Origin: Spraguea lophii
Taxonomy: Eukaryota; Microsporidia; Spragueidae
Direction: 5' to 3'
NCBI GenBank assembly: GCA_001887945.1
Contig: LDOQ01000088.1
Coordinates: 169,590 to 233,589, forward strand
DNA: 64,000 nt
Position 1 is the stretch's first letter; every line of letters starts with the position of its first letter. Under the pieces are notes generated by a model that had not been told where the DNA came from, did no database searches, and was given only the letters and a program-made list of their open reading frames with translations. This document shows, in pieces, positions 10,986 through 21,269 of this stretch. The translations under genes were made by a program, and so were the position numbers.

Positions 10986-11753
10986 TTAATTTACATTTAT
11001 ATTTGATTTACATTTATGAATATTATGTTTGTTTAATCTATGTTTCTTTTTTATTTCGTCTATTTCTTCATGTTTTAAGAGTTCTTCGATTTTTTTATTT
11101 TCTATGAATTCTAATACTTTTTCTCTGAATTTACTTATGATTCTATGTAGCTTACCTTGATTATGTTTAACAAGATATTCTACATCATTAAACACTGTCA
11201 AAGAACATACGTTACAGACTATAGCATTTTTTATATTTTTACCACTTTCTCTATCCAGGTATTTATCAAGTTCTTTTTTTAGATTTTCTGCTTTATATGA
11301 AATATTGTATGCTTCTTTAACATGTCCACTAATTGCTTGGGAATGTAAAGTACTAACAATATCATTATACCTTGTTTCTAATAATATTAATTGTTCTTCA
11401 TTTTTAAAATATTTTTTGTTTGATACGGGTGCTTCAATTAATTGTTGTTGGTTTTTGTGTATTTTCTGTTCTAATAGATATAATATTTCATTTAAAACGT
11501 AAAATAACTCCTTTTTAAAAATATCCATTCTTTTTGTAGATTTAGCTTTGGAGATTAAAAAATCTTCGTGATTAGAATATCCACATTTTCCTAATGTTAT
11601 TTTTGTATTGGATAAAAGTTGAAAAGGGCAAAAATCTGCTATAGCGTATACACAGATGTCTTCATTTATTATAACAGTATCTATGTCATATGAGTGTATT
11701 TTATCTCTATTTACACCCATTAAACGATTTAAAAGTGATTTTGCATGTTCCAT
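10986..11753 (-). CDS. LUC7-like U1 snRNP protein
   Basis: A U1 snRNP-associated factor for 5' splice-site recognition in the nucleus. The N-terminal 'LLNRLMG' matches the LUC7 'LLDELMG' start. It is followed by the first zinc finger ('ICVYAIADFCPFQLL...LGKCGYSNHEDF', CCCH type), a long coiled coil (about residues 75-175) and the second finger ('CNVCSLTVFNDVEYLVKHNQGKLH', C2H2 type), then a basic C-terminus. The start is fixed by 'aatcccATG'. The product is 255 aa, the size of yeast LUC7. Its presence fits the single spliceosomal intron detected at 36.1 kb. It is divergent from MAK16 with 44 bp between start codons. Confidence 0.85.
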   Translation of the reverse strand: MEHAKSLLNRLMGVNRDKIHSYDIDTVIINEDICVYAIADFCPFQLLSNTKITLGKCGYSNHEDFLISKAKSTKRMDIFKKELFYVLNEILYLLEQKIHKNQQQLIEAPVSNKKYFKNEEQLILLETRYNDIVSTLHSQAISGHVKEAYNISYKAENLKKELDKYLDRESGKNIKNAIVCNVCSLTVFNDVEYLVKHNQGKLHRIISKFREKVLEFIENKKIEELLKHEEIDEIKKKHRLNKHNIHKCKSNINVN

Positions 11754-11797
11754 GGGATTTTTCAAAAATATTTTTTTTATATTACCAACTTAAGCCC
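11754..11797. promoter_or_regulatory. 44-bp shared divergent upstream region (LUC7/MAK16)
   Basis: Only 44 bp separate the two start codons. Both ends carry the CCC start motif ('cccATG' in each direction), and the middle is a T/A-rich block. Any promoter elements for the two genes must lie here or inside the opposite coding region. A shared bidirectional promoter is inferred. Confidence 0.6.
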
Positions 11798-12469
11798 ATG
11801 TCAGATGAATCAATTTGGCAAACTATTGGAGGTGATAATTTTTGTGCATATAAAATGAAAACTGACACAATCACTCTATGTAAACATAAAAATAATGTTA
11901 CTGGAATATGTGAAAAACAATCCTGTCCATTGGCTAATAGTAAATATGCTACAGTACGTGAAATAGATAAGAAATTATATTTATTTATAAAGCAGCCAGA
12001 TAAATATTATGAACCCAAAAATATGTATCAAAAGATATTATTGTCAAAATATGAAGATGCTCTTTTAGAAATAGATAAACATCTTAATGGCTATGATAAA
12101 GATTTAATACATAAATGTAAACAACGACTTACTAAATTAGACCAATATCTTGAAAGAACAAAAATTATTGAAGAGATCGGTGTGGAGAAATATGAAGCTA
12201 GAAGAAAATTAAGAGTGAAACAGACTAAAAAGGAAGCTAAAAACGTTTTAAATACTGTTAATTTTGATAATATACTTGAAAAAGAAATATTAGAAAGACT
12301 CGAACTTGGTATATACGGTGAAGAGATAAAAGATTTAGTAACGGAGAAAAAAGTGGTGAAACAAAAAAAGATGAAAAGAAAATTTGTAGCAGAATTTGAA
12401 GAAAGTGGAGAGAAGGAAGTAGTAGAACAAAAAAAGAAAGTCAAAGAAAAAGATACAATCAAATGGTAG
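11798..12469 (+). CDS. MAK16 ribosome-biogenesis factor
   Basis: A nucleolar 60S subunit assembly factor. The N-terminus is strongly diagnostic: 'WQTIGGDNFCAYKMKT', 'CKHKNNVTGICEKQSCPLANSKYATV' with the conserved cysteines, and then 'YLFIKQPDK'. The central helical region contains 'HKCKQRLTKLDQYLER', and the C-terminus is Lys/Glu-rich as in the family. The frame is open from 11690, but 'aagcccATG' sets the start at 11798 (MSDESIWQ), which matches the family N-terminus. The product is 223 aa. Confidence 0.92.
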   Translation: MSDESIWQTIGGDNFCAYKMKTDTITLCKHKNNVTGICEKQSCPLANSKYATVREIDKKLYLFIKQPDKYYEPKNMYQKILLSKYEDALLEIDKHLNGYDKDLIHKCKQRLTKLDQYLERTKIIEEIGVEKYEARRKLRVKQTKKEAKNVLNTVNFDNILEKEILERLELGIYGEEIKDLVTEKKVVKQKKMKRKFVAEFEESGEKEVVEQKKKVKEKDTIKW

Positions 12470-12519
12470 AATTAAATTTAATACGGGAAGAAAATTATAT
12501 CTTTTTATAAATAAAAGTT

Positions 12520-13038
12520 TTAATCTATCACCTCAGTTTGATTTCTTCTTATAATTAAATTTTCATTATAAAATTTATAAACTATTTTTTCATTATTTTT
12601 TGCTTCATTTCTAAAATTATTCAAAAAAATTGTAAAATCTATTAAATCTCCATTTTTTATCTTTTCTATTATTACATACTTTTTATTTTCTATAATTACA
12701 TCATAATCAGTATTATGTGATATTTTTATTTTCAAATATAACATATTATCTTCTATCTTTTCATTTATTATTCTCAAAGGATTTTTTATTTTATATACTA
12801 CTTTTTCTGTTTTTTCTTTCTCGTATATTTTAATTCCTATATTTTCATATTCTCTATATTTAAATAATGTCGCGATATCTTCTTCATTGTAATAATGATC
12901 CGTTATAACTAAAAATTTACATTTTTCGATAAGATAAGGCCTGGGAAGTTGATATGAAATTATACCATCTTTTTCTATCGATATAAGAGTTGCATTATTG
13001 TTTAAATCAAGAATTTCCCCTTCAAACTTATATTTCAT
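12520..13038 (-). CDS. hypothetical protein
   Basis: A 172-aa protein predicted to be mostly beta strand, with alternating hydrophobic stretches such as 'FEGEILDLNNNATLISI' and 'IIENKKYVIIEKIKNGDLIDFTIFL'. It has no signal peptide or transmembrane segment. It is convergent with MAK16, with about 50 bp between the stop codons. No CCC motif precedes the ATG, but codon use and the intact frame resemble the neighbours. I do not recognise the family. Confidence 0.5.
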   Translation of the reverse strand: MKYKFEGEILDLNNNATLISIEKDGIISYQLPRPYLIEKCKFLVITDHYYNEEDIATLFKYREYENIGIKIYEKEKTEKVVYKIKNPLRIINEKIEDNMLYLKIKISHNTDYDVIIENKKYVIIEKIKNGDLIDFTIFLNNFRNEAKNNEKIVYKFYNENLIIRRNQTEVID

Positions 13039-13891
13039 AATATAACTTTTAAAAAAAGAATTTCTATGAAAACTGAAACATCATTTGATGTGTTTAAAAG
13101 AAGAAATAATTGATTATTTGAATATATAATATTATTTTATATCATTCTATTAAGATAAGATTTTAAACATTATATTCTATACTTTATTATGAAATATATT
13201 TAATATGATAATTATGTAATAGAAGATAAATTGCCAGACATTAGATTTACATTCTTCACTCAGACGAATTTGCAAAATAATTTTGAACATATGAAAAAAC
13301 CATGATATTTGAATAGAAAAGACTGGGTACTCCTTATTAAAAAAAATAAAAATTTTTAACGGTATAATAAATAAGAGCGAATATCCAATATTGTATCCTG
13401 AATATACTTTATAACAAAATCCAAATACTCTATTGAAATCTTCTATAACTAACATAGTTATAACCTTTGTATTAAATAATAACCCATCTAATAAGATATA
13501 AAGACAGAGACCATGATTTCATTAAAGCTTATAATAATAATAGGTCTACAAACAGATATCTAACATTTTAGAACATGCAATAAGATGGAGTTAATTCATA
13601 TATGTAGCAAAATCTGTTAATACAAATTATTTAGGCTTTAAAGAAACCAGTGATTTCAGTAAATTCTGCTCTTCCACCTAATCAAAATGATTTGATTATA
13701 AATAAGGCATTATTATTAAATGGTTTATTATCGGAGAATTTTTTTTTTTGATTTCCTATTACAATGTACAAATATTAGCTCCCAAAAAAACCATCATTTA
13801 AATATTTTCTAATTCCCCAATTATTTATAATCTGAAAGCACACAACTATTAACCTGTTATTGTTATAAGATTATATTTAATGTGAATACCC
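13039..13891. other. intergenic, nothing recognised
   Basis: AT-rich spacer. A 92-codon open frame on the minus strand (13177-13455) shows no motif and no start signal and is not accepted as a gene. Confidence 0.45.
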
Positions 13892-14629
13892 ATGCTGATT
13901 CATTTACAAAGCTATTTAACCACAAGATTAGATTATTTTAATCAGATACAGGAAATAAAAACATTTTTCTTCGAATTTGAATCTGAAAATATAAATTATA
14001 GAACAATTAAAGAGTTATTTAAAAATAGTTATACTAATAATGAACATTTTTTTGAATGTTTACAAAAATATTTCAAATGTATTAAAGATTCTGGAGAAGA
14101 AGATAATAAAGATTTTTTTGATAAAATAATAGAAAGATATTTTAATTTTTTTTCAGAAACACAGAAACAAGAAATATTCAATCAAGTTACAAATTTTAAT
14201 AATAAAGCAGAAGAAAAACATAATATCAAAAAAAAGTTAATAGAAGAAATAAAGGAAAAAAGAAAAAACGTGTTAGATTTAATAGATGTGGAAATGCTAA
14301 TTAAAATATATGAAAGAGCAGGATCTGAAGAAAAAGTAATTTTATCTAATATATCCTTAATAATGAATATAAAAGATAATGGTAAATATTTGCTTGAAAT
14401 GCACCCGTTGATGGATAATATGACAACGTTACAAAAACAAAAATTAGCTAGATTTTTAGCAAATAAAATAATACTCGCAATAAAAATAGATTATTTTTCT
14501 ACTGATGAAAACCTTAATTATAAAAAACAATTGGAAGAAAAGAAAAAACAATTAACTATTAAAAACGAACAAAATGTTTTAGAAAGACCAGTATTTAAAA
14601 AGAAGGTAAGAAGAGGAAAAAAAAGATAA
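13892..14629 (+). CDS. hypothetical helical protein with basic tail
   Basis: A 245-aa, predominantly helical protein. Charged segments near residues 108-125 and 210-225 look like coiled coil, and the C-terminus is strongly basic ('KKKVRRGKKR'), as in nuclear or nucleolar proteins. The start is supported by 'atacccATG'. No signal peptide is present. A HEAT-like or scaffold protein is possible; no family is recognised. Confidence 0.6.
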   Translation: MLIHLQSYLTTRLDYFNQIQEIKTFFFEFESENINYRTIKELFKNSYTNNEHFFECLQKYFKCIKDSGEEDNKDFFDKIIERYFNFFSETQKQEIFNQVTNFNNKAEEKHNIKKKLIEEIKEKRKNVLDLIDVEMLIKIYERAGSEEKVILSNISLIMNIKDNGKYLLEMHPLMDNMTTLQKQKLARFLANKIILAIKIDYFSTDENLNYKKQLEEKKKQLTIKNEQNVLERPVFKKKVRRGKKR

Positions 14630-14716
14630 TATCTTCTATGTAAAAAATAATAAATAATATATGTTTAAAAATATTATTTTGTTTAAAAAAGCCGGAATTA
14701 TAATTTAGAGACTTTT

Positions 14717-14884
14717 TTTATTAATGAAACTTTTATTTATCGAAGTTTCCTACTGGTTCCGTCCTACCGTGGTCTATGACCTTTAGTTCCCAAAACATAT
14801 CTGAGCTTGTACTAGCCGGTTTTGCTATAGATATGTATTAATTTCATCTTACCTTATGTTCCAGAACGTTAAGATTTTGTGTAT
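14717..14884 (-). mobile_element. SINE, 3' half only
   Basis: On the minus strand this is the 3' half of the tRNA-derived SINE. It runs from 'ttttgtg...gttctggaacataaggtaag' through 'aaaccggctagtacaag' and 'accacggtaggac' to the tail 'ataaataaaagtttcatt'. The tRNA head and first half of the body are missing, as in 5'-truncated reverse-transcription products. Confidence 0.8.
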
Positions 14885-15254
14885 AATTATATAAAATTAT
14901 TGAAGAATAATTAAATCGAAAATAATAACATATATTTTTGAATCAATATAACTGCGTTTTTAAAAATAAAATACCATACAAATAAAAGTTCACACAACGT
15001 TAGCTAATCTGTGAAATATCAAGAACAGACAAAGGTATATGTTCCAGTGAGTATGAACCAGTGTTTAAGTAATATAAATAAAAAAATGATATACAACGTT
15101 CCATAACAATAGAAATGAATGTAAAATTTATGATAATATTTAAAAACCAGAATATATACATTCTAGAATAAATCTCAATAAAATTTATAAAAACCATAAA
15201 ATATGGGAAGATGCTTATATTTTAGAATAATAGTAAAAAAAAGTTTATCGTTCA

Positions 15255-15329
15255 TATCAATACATTAAAACAATTAAATGAAATATATTTTTACTTTAAA
15301 TTTTATTTAATTGTTTTAATGTATTGATA
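15255..15329. repeat. perfect 25-bp inverted repeat with 25-nt loop
   Basis: The left arm 15255-15279 begins 'tatcaatacattaaaac'. The right arm 15305-15329 is its exact reverse complement. The spacer is 25 nt. A transcript would form a 25-bp hairpin. It lies in the 1-kb spacer 14630-15621, downstream of two convergent genes. It may be a MITE remnant, a hairpin RNA or a recently formed palindrome; the perfect arms argue for recent origin or selection. Confidence 0.75.
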
Positions 15330-15621
15330 GGCGTATAACGTTTAAAACATCTTAATTCTCTATTTTACAATCTTTTTTATACCGTATAATTCATTCTTTT
15401 TGTATTTAAAAAAAGTAGTTTTATATTTTTCATGTTAAACAAATAATACAATATTAATTTTGCTATAAAATTTAATAATCTCATAGTATCTTGTATTGTT
15501 GGTTAATTAAAAAGAGTTTTAACAAATAAAATTCCACTTAAAAAAATAGAAAGTTAACATTTTTATTTATTTAACATTCCGGAATTAAATAACAAACCTG
15601 TTATTCTTTCTACATCACCAA

Positions 15622-16857
15622 CTACAAATCATCTACATCCACCAATATATTATTTAGTAATTCTATACTATCTAACGAATATATATCTATTATATTAAGA
15701 GATGTTTTTGAAAATAATTTGATTATTTTGTGAATGGTTCTCTTCTTAAATTCTTCGTCAGTCTTATCTGATAAATCAAAAATAGTTTTTACACTTTCAT
15801 ACATGTCGTATATAGTATAACTAATAAATGAATTTAGATCAGAAAACATATATTTCTTCAACATTGGTTCGAATTTAGGATTTTCTTTATTCAAACAAAA
15901 ACAAAGAAGGATATCTTTTACGCGTAATATAAAAAAATGAATCTTTAAAAGTGAGAAATAATTTTGAGACGGTCGGAATTCGAAGTGTTTAGATTGCATA
16001 TCGACCGAAAGAGCTGCAATCCTTGTTAAAGTTTGTATTGCTTGTACAAACGTATTTTTTATATTCATTTCTAAGCTATTATGTAGATGTGGAACACTTC
16101 CTATGTTTGAATATGCTCTAATTTTTATAAGTTCGTATCCTAATATTTGTGTATATATTTCTGTAGTTTCTATTTTTTGAAGTAAAATAGATATTGGTAC
16201 AATATATTTATCCGACTCTTCACAAAACTTTTCAAATATCAAACGATCCCCTGGTCTTGATGGATAATAAAAATCTTCTATCGTTATTTTGTTTGGATCT
16301 CCGATCTTACCATATTCTCCGTGATACTTTTCCATTATATTATATATATATTTTATTTTAGAAGATAAAATTTCATGATATTTGGCAAAATAACTTATAA
16401 GATTTTCCAATAAATTTTCTGTAGTAATAGATTCATTTATAGCATTTTCGTACTGGGAAAGTTCATCTGCTGGATATTTAACAATTTCACAATATTCCTT
16501 AAATAATTCTAATAGTTCTGGTCTGTTTAAAGAATCTGGTAACATATAATCAACATGTAAATTAAAATCAAAATAATCCAAATATATTTCATCATCTCTA
16601 CTAAAATTTAGATTTGTAATTGTGGAATCATGATTATTATATAAATCTTCTATTCTTTGTTTATCAGTAAAAATACATTTGGCATATGGAGTTGGAATGA
16701 ATGTAGAATTTAACAGCTTCAAGCATAATAACATTATTGTCGATAATAACAATGATTTTAAAATATATTTGATATTTTTCTTTGTATTTAAAAACATATG
16801 TTTACTTATGGTTGAATGTTTAAAAAGTTTTGTATTATTATTAATGAATAAATTCAT
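15622..16857 (-). CDS. membrane-anchored or secreted helical protein, unknown
   Basis: A 411-aa protein with one hydrophobic segment near residues 34-52 ('LKSLLLSTIMLLCLKLLNSTF'), preceded by lysines. This is a signal anchor or, if translation starts at the Met at 16797, an uncleaved or cleavable signal. The rest is long and alpha-helical with conserved-looking motifs such as 'YYPSRPGDRLIFEKFCEES' and 'HLHNSLEMNIKNTFVQAIQTLTRIAAL'. It may be a surface or host-directed protein. No family is recognised and no CCC motif separates the two start candidates. Confidence 0.6.
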   Translation of the reverse strand: MNLFINNNTKLFKHSTISKHMFLNTKKNIKYILKSLLLSTIMLLCLKLLNSTFIPTPYAKCIFTDKQRIEDLYNNHDSTITNLNFSRDDEIYLDYFDFNLHVDYMLPDSLNRPELLELFKEYCEIVKYPADELSQYENAINESITTENLLENLISYFAKYHEILSSKIKYIYNIMEKYHGEYGKIGDPNKITIEDFYYPSRPGDRLIFEKFCEESDKYIVPISILLQKIETTEIYTQILGYELIKIRAYSNIGSVPHLHNSLEMNIKNTFVQAIQTLTRIAALSVDMQSKHFEFRPSQNYFSLLKIHFFILRVKDILLCFCLNKENPKFEPMLKKYMFSDLNSFISYTIYDMYESVKTIFDLSDKTDEEFKKRTIHKIIKLFSKTSLNIIDIYSLDSIELLNNILVDVDDL

Positions 16858-17603
16858 AAAAAATAATATTAATGTATATATATATAGTTTTTATATGATT
16901 TTTGACGTTTAAAATGACATTTTTCAGACAACTTAAACATAATATTTTCTCCTTTTTAAACGATGTTTCTTTTTTTTAAAAAAATAATAGTATATATAAT
17001 ACACTAAGTATAAACATAAAATAAAAATTTCACACATTCCAAATTATTTAAAATGTCAAATCAATAACAATCGTGTTATAAATGTCATTGAAATGTCAAT
17101 AACATTTGCAGATATAGAAATGTGTAATTTTTGCGTTAAAAACCATAGAAATACATTTATTAAAAATGTTTGTAAATAAACCAACACATTTACTTTTTTT
17201 AAACGACATCATTTATAAAAATTAAAAAAAAACAACATTATGTTAATAATCACACTGTTCTTATTTTCTCTTCATTTAAATATCATCGTTAATATCATAC
17301 ATATATTATAATATTAATATTATATTAAAACACCAAATATAAATATTTTTTGAATATATGTTGTGATTTTCATTGTTAAAATGGATTACATGAAAATTTG
17401 GTTTAAAAATATTATATAGAATATAAATTTTTAGTGTTAACATTATGACTATTTGATATAATTAAGATAAACTTTTATTTTAATTTTCTATTTGGTAATC
17501 TATCAAATGTTTGTATTAAATAAAAATTATCTTATTTTTTTAATTTCCCTATATATAATGTTTTTCAATCAAATTTGTCCGACTTTAATGAATGATAATT
17601 TTC
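16858..17603. other. intergenic, nothing recognised
   Basis: Extremely AT-rich sequence between the helical protein gene and the SINE at 17604. No coding or repeat signal was found. Confidence 0.5.
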
Positions 17604-18074
17604 TAATAGAACTTTTATTTATAGAAGTTCCCTGACCAGTTGCGGCCTACCATGGTCTGTGACATTTGGTTCCTAAAGTATATCAAACTTGTACTAACCG
17701 GTTTTACTGCAGATATGCATTAATCTCATCATATCTTATGCTCCAGAGCGTTTGGATTTTGCGTATGGTGCACGTCGCCACCCCCTCCCAGTGTTCTAGA
17801 TATTCTTAACCTTTTTTTTAGCATAATAATGCCAAGTCACAAATCAATACAAGGATTGCAACTACGCCAGCTAAACATTATTTTAATCTAGTATAGGGAC
17901 CATCATATAAGGTATAGCTAATGCTGCGCCATCGAACCCTCACCAACTCAATAACCCTTCTTTTCCTCTGCCTTATTATTATTTTTTGTTTTGAAAATTC
18001 TTCTGGATGAGAGATTCGAACCTATCAGACTGGGATTTAGTTACCACCCCATGACCACTGAATCGGGCGGGCTC
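17604..18074 (-). mobile_element. tRNA-derived SINE, near full length
   Basis: The minus strand starts with a tRNA-like head ('gagcccgcccgattcagtgg', A-box-like) and a B box 'ggttcgaatct' about 50 nt further. The body is shared with 44613-45094 and 37899-38282 ('gtgcaccatacgcaaaatcc', 'ccatggtaggccgcaac'), and the end is 'ctataaataaaagttc'. The length, about 470 bp, matches the complete copy. No clear target-site duplication is visible, so this insertion is older or was rearranged. Confidence 0.85.
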
Positions 18075-18400
18075 TACTTGTAAACATAAAATAAGCAAGA
18101 TCAAGAGCCCGGAAATTTTGAAAAAAATGGGCCCATTAAAAAAAGGTAATTAATTAATGATTTATGTTAAGATTTTTCTAAGAGGATGAAAAAAATAAAA
18201 ATATTACAAAAATTTAATAAGCAAAGTTAATCTCGGTTTATTTTAATTTTAAAAAGAAATTAACCTCCTCTAATAAATAAATAATAAATATAATTATAAT
18301 TCTATTAGGTTGGCGATTTGGTTACTATCACCACGATCACTCAGCTATCAAATTTTATTTTTTTATAATGATCAAAATTTTTTTTATATGAGGATATAAG

Positions 18401-19625
18401 ATGACAAATTCTAATTTATATGGAAGTGATAGAAAAATATTCAACAATTTATGGGCATTGATATTATATGTATTAGTTGTATCGGGAACGATAATTGATT
18501 GTTTAGCCAGCAATAAGACAAAAACGACATAGAAGTTATATCATTATTTAAAATGCCTTCTGGAATACAGATAATAATTGTATTATTTCTAGCTTCTTTT
18601 ATAGTAGTAATTATGATGCTTGGGGTTTTATATATTCCCGTATTTCTCATGCATGCTTCTTTCTTAATAATGCTTATAGCAAGTTTGTCATTTCAACAAC
18701 ATTTTTTAATGCGCATGTTTCTGTTATTGGAATGTGTATTGTAGAATTATCATTTTATTTTTTATTGCTAGAAAAAACATGAAATTTTCAGCTAAAATAG
18801 CATAAGCCTCAACACAAATAATTCTAAAATATATGTTAGTGGTTATATTAATGATAACGATATTTGTAAGTATTACTATAACATTTGAATGTTGTTGTCT
18901 CATTGCAGCAAAAAACCCAATGGAATTTGTGGGGAAAAATAGTATCCATACGTTGCATTATTTTTTTCATTATGTGGGACTATGTTTTCTTTAATATATT
19001 TTATGAGAATTTTTATTTCATCTGTTGTATATCCAGGGACATTAACACATTCACATGTTTCTTCAATATTGATGGTGTCTATATCTAATGCATTATATGT
19101 TTTGGGATCTATAATGGTTGGTGCAATATTACTAATAATAATACACATATTACAGATGTTTGTCCCTAGAAATGAAGGAAGTCGCTGCAGTTTATTAAAT
19201 AATATATTATTATTTTTGCCAAATATCTTAAAAGATATAATAATATTTGCTAATGGATGGATATTTGTTCATATCGCATTATATGGTAAATCATACGTGA
19301 AAACACTCAAAACGTCATTCCGAGAATTAATGTCTGGAAAAGGCAGTGTATTAGTAAATTCATTATGTATAATGAATACAATAAATCTATTGAATTTTGC
19401 CTGTGGACTACTTTACCTGGAAATTCTCTATTTTACTAAAGATCTTGCAAAGTCTATAAAGGACATAAAGGAAATAATGGTGCTTTTTATGATCGTATTG
19501 ACATAGGTTATGTTTTTAGATAATATTGCATGGTATTTGATTCTGCCAATAAAGCATTTTTATTATGTTATAACAGAAGCTCTGAAATAATTGAAGCAAA
19601 GTTCCCGGTGCGTATAATGCATTAA
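18401..19625 (+). pseudogene. choline-transporter-like (CTL/PNS1) pseudogene
   Basis: The pieces, read in order across three frames, resemble the CTL/PNS1 multi-pass membrane family. Residues 'FNNLWALILYVLVVSG' near 18440 match the family's first membrane segment. Hydrophobic segments follow at 18553-18744. 'LHYFFHYVGLCF' lies near 18950, and a longer block at 18982-19506 contains 'WIFVHIALYGKSYVKTLKTSFREL', the family's most conserved stretch. Another frame near 19530 gives 'FDSANKAFLLCYNRSS', matching the C-terminal 'D..FLCY' region. At least three frame changes and several stops break the gene. Sequencing errors could mimic this, but the number of lesions favours decay. Confidence 0.65.
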
Positions 19626-19712
19626 AAAAATAGGAAACCCAAAACAATACATCTTGAGTGTTGATTGAAGAAAGGATATAAATTTAAAATAAAATAAAAA
19701 ATACTCAAGATT

Positions 19713-20765
19713 TTATTTTTTCTCCTTCTTCACCTCCTCATTATACGCATTATCTATTAGATCTTGGTTTTTAAACATTTCCTCTCTTATTGGTGTTATT
19801 ATTCTTTTAATAATCTCAGCTAATGCCATTTTAAAATCTCCCGGATGAATATTTTTATTTTTGTATTTTTCCTCGATTTCATCATAAGAACTTTTTCCTG
19901 TAACCCTTAGAGGCGAACCTAAATTAGTAACGATATCTATTTCCCATCCTTTAATATCAACGATGGGCAATAAAATATGTTTTAATAACATAAATAATCC
20001 TTCATTGATTATACCTTCTTCACAGAAAGGCTTTTGCATCTTCTTAGTAATATGTTTATCAGAATCCAATAGATCGATTTTACTGTATTCATCAGATGCA
20101 CTCATTTTATCTGAATTAAGACCTGGTATCATTGGATTCATTAAATGTATTCTTTTTTCATATCCTATCTTTGGCAAAAACTTCTCTGCGTATATAAATA
20201 TCTTTCTCTGATCCACACCTCCAAATTGAACATCGACATCTAAATATTCTTCATCTAAAGCCTGCAACAGTGGGTATACAATACTACTCAATAATGGAGA
20301 ATCTGTTTGTTTTACTACAGCTGATCCTGCTCTCTGTGCATCATGTGCTTTGGTAATGGTAAGAAGCTTGTACATATCCATAGTGTATTTGGGTGATAAT
20401 TGGAATTCAGTACCCTTCACAAACTCTATCCTACTAATATCTGCTTCTAGAAAAGTAAGCATTTTTATTATGGCCTTTTTATAATATTCGGCCCTAAAAT
20501 CTACTTGCTCCCATGTTGATTTCTGATTATCCAATAATGCATGAAGATCGGCTAATAATATTTTTACTTTGCAACCTGCCGCTAAAAAATCTCTTAATTT
20601 TAAAAGAGGGAGAAAATATGCTATATGAGGTTTCCCTGTTGTTGCTGTTCCCCAATAAAGTTTTGGCTCTCTCTCCTTCAAAATATCCATTAATTTATCC
20701 TTTCCCAATACTTCTTGTAGATTCTGCGAAATAAGATCAAATTTTTCATCTTCTGACATAGACAT
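19713..20765 (-). CDS. tyrosyl-tRNA synthetase, cytoplasmic
   Basis: Charges tRNA-Tyr with tyrosine in the cytosol. It is a class I synthetase of 350 aa. The HIGH-type motif is 'PHIAY' (residues 46-50). The tyrosine-binding region includes 'YPLLQALDEEYLDVDVQFGGVDQRK' with the typical Y-x3-Q-x2-D and Q-x-G-x-D-Q-R pattern, and the KMSKS motif is 'KMSAS' (220-224), the usual archaeal/eukaryotic form. The protein is close to the catalytic core length of yeast TYS1 (394 aa) and lacks the EMAP-like C-terminal domain of animals. The start follows 'taaacccATG'. A SINE head begins 37 bp upstream of the start codon, so the promoter must be very short or lie within it. Confidence 0.95.
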   Translation of the reverse strand: MSMSEDEKFDLISQNLQEVLGKDKLMDILKEREPKLYWGTATTGKPHIAYFLPLLKLRDFLAAGCKVKILLADLHALLDNQKSTWEQVDFRAEYYKKAIIKMLTFLEADISRIEFVKGTEFQLSPKYTMDMYKLLTITKAHDAQRAGSAVVKQTDSPLLSSIVYPLLQALDEEYLDVDVQFGGVDQRKIFIYAEKFLPKIGYEKRIHLMNPMIPGLNSDKMSASDEYSKIDLLDSDKHITKKMQKPFCEEGIINEGLFMLLKHILLPIVDIKGWEIDIVTNLGSPLRVTGKSSYDEIEEKYKNKNIHPGDFKMALAEIIKRIITPIREEMFKNQDLIDNAYNEEVKKEKK

Positions 20766-20801
20766 GGGTTTAATAAAATCACATTATTTAAATAAAAACA
20801 T

Positions 20802-21260
20802 AGTCTTTTAGCCCAGTAGTTGTAAGGTAATAACTAAATCCCCGACTTAATGTGTTCGAATCCCTCTCTAGAAAAATATTTTCAAAATAAAAGATCGAAG
20901 AAGAAAAGAAAGTATTTTGAATGGATAAAGATTCTATGCATAGTTTGACCGCACCTTGTGTAACATCTCCACTAGTAGACTGCATTAATGATTAACGCGT
21001 AACAAGTTGTATTTTCTATAGTAATTGTGATAATCTCAATATTATGTCAAGAAAGAGATTAGCTCACTAAAACTGCGAAGGCGAGTAGTGATGCAAATCA
21101 TATATAAATCTATAACACATTGAATTATAAAGTAGAATAAGATTGATATATAAATATAGAGGAGTCAATTGGTACAATTTTCTAGTATTTTACGGAATTA
21201 ATAATCTCATATAATGGCGGCTCCGATAAATCGCAACACTTTGACAATAATTAAAATGTT
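20802..21260 (+). mobile_element. tRNA-derived SINE, full length but diverged
   Basis: The head begins 'tagtcttttagcccagtagt', with the B box 'gttcgaatccc' at about 20857. The body is aligned but diverged ('ccgcaccttgtgtaacatc', 'actagtagactgcatt', 'attatgtcaagaaagagatt'), and the end lies near 'taatggcggctcc'. It sits 37 bp upstream of the TyrRS start codon on the opposite strand. Confidence 0.75.
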
Positions 21261-21269
21261 ATTTTAAAA

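Noticed and set aside
13177..13455. 92-codon open frame on the minus strand
   Set aside because: No motif, no start signal and composition of random AT-rich DNA.
18007..18070. possible tRNA gene from the B box 'gattcgaacc'
   Set aside because: Cloverleaf pairing of acceptor and anticodon arms is poor, and the sequence continues into the shared SINE body. It is the SINE head; the same holds for 20802-20870, 45022-45094 and 58415-58490.
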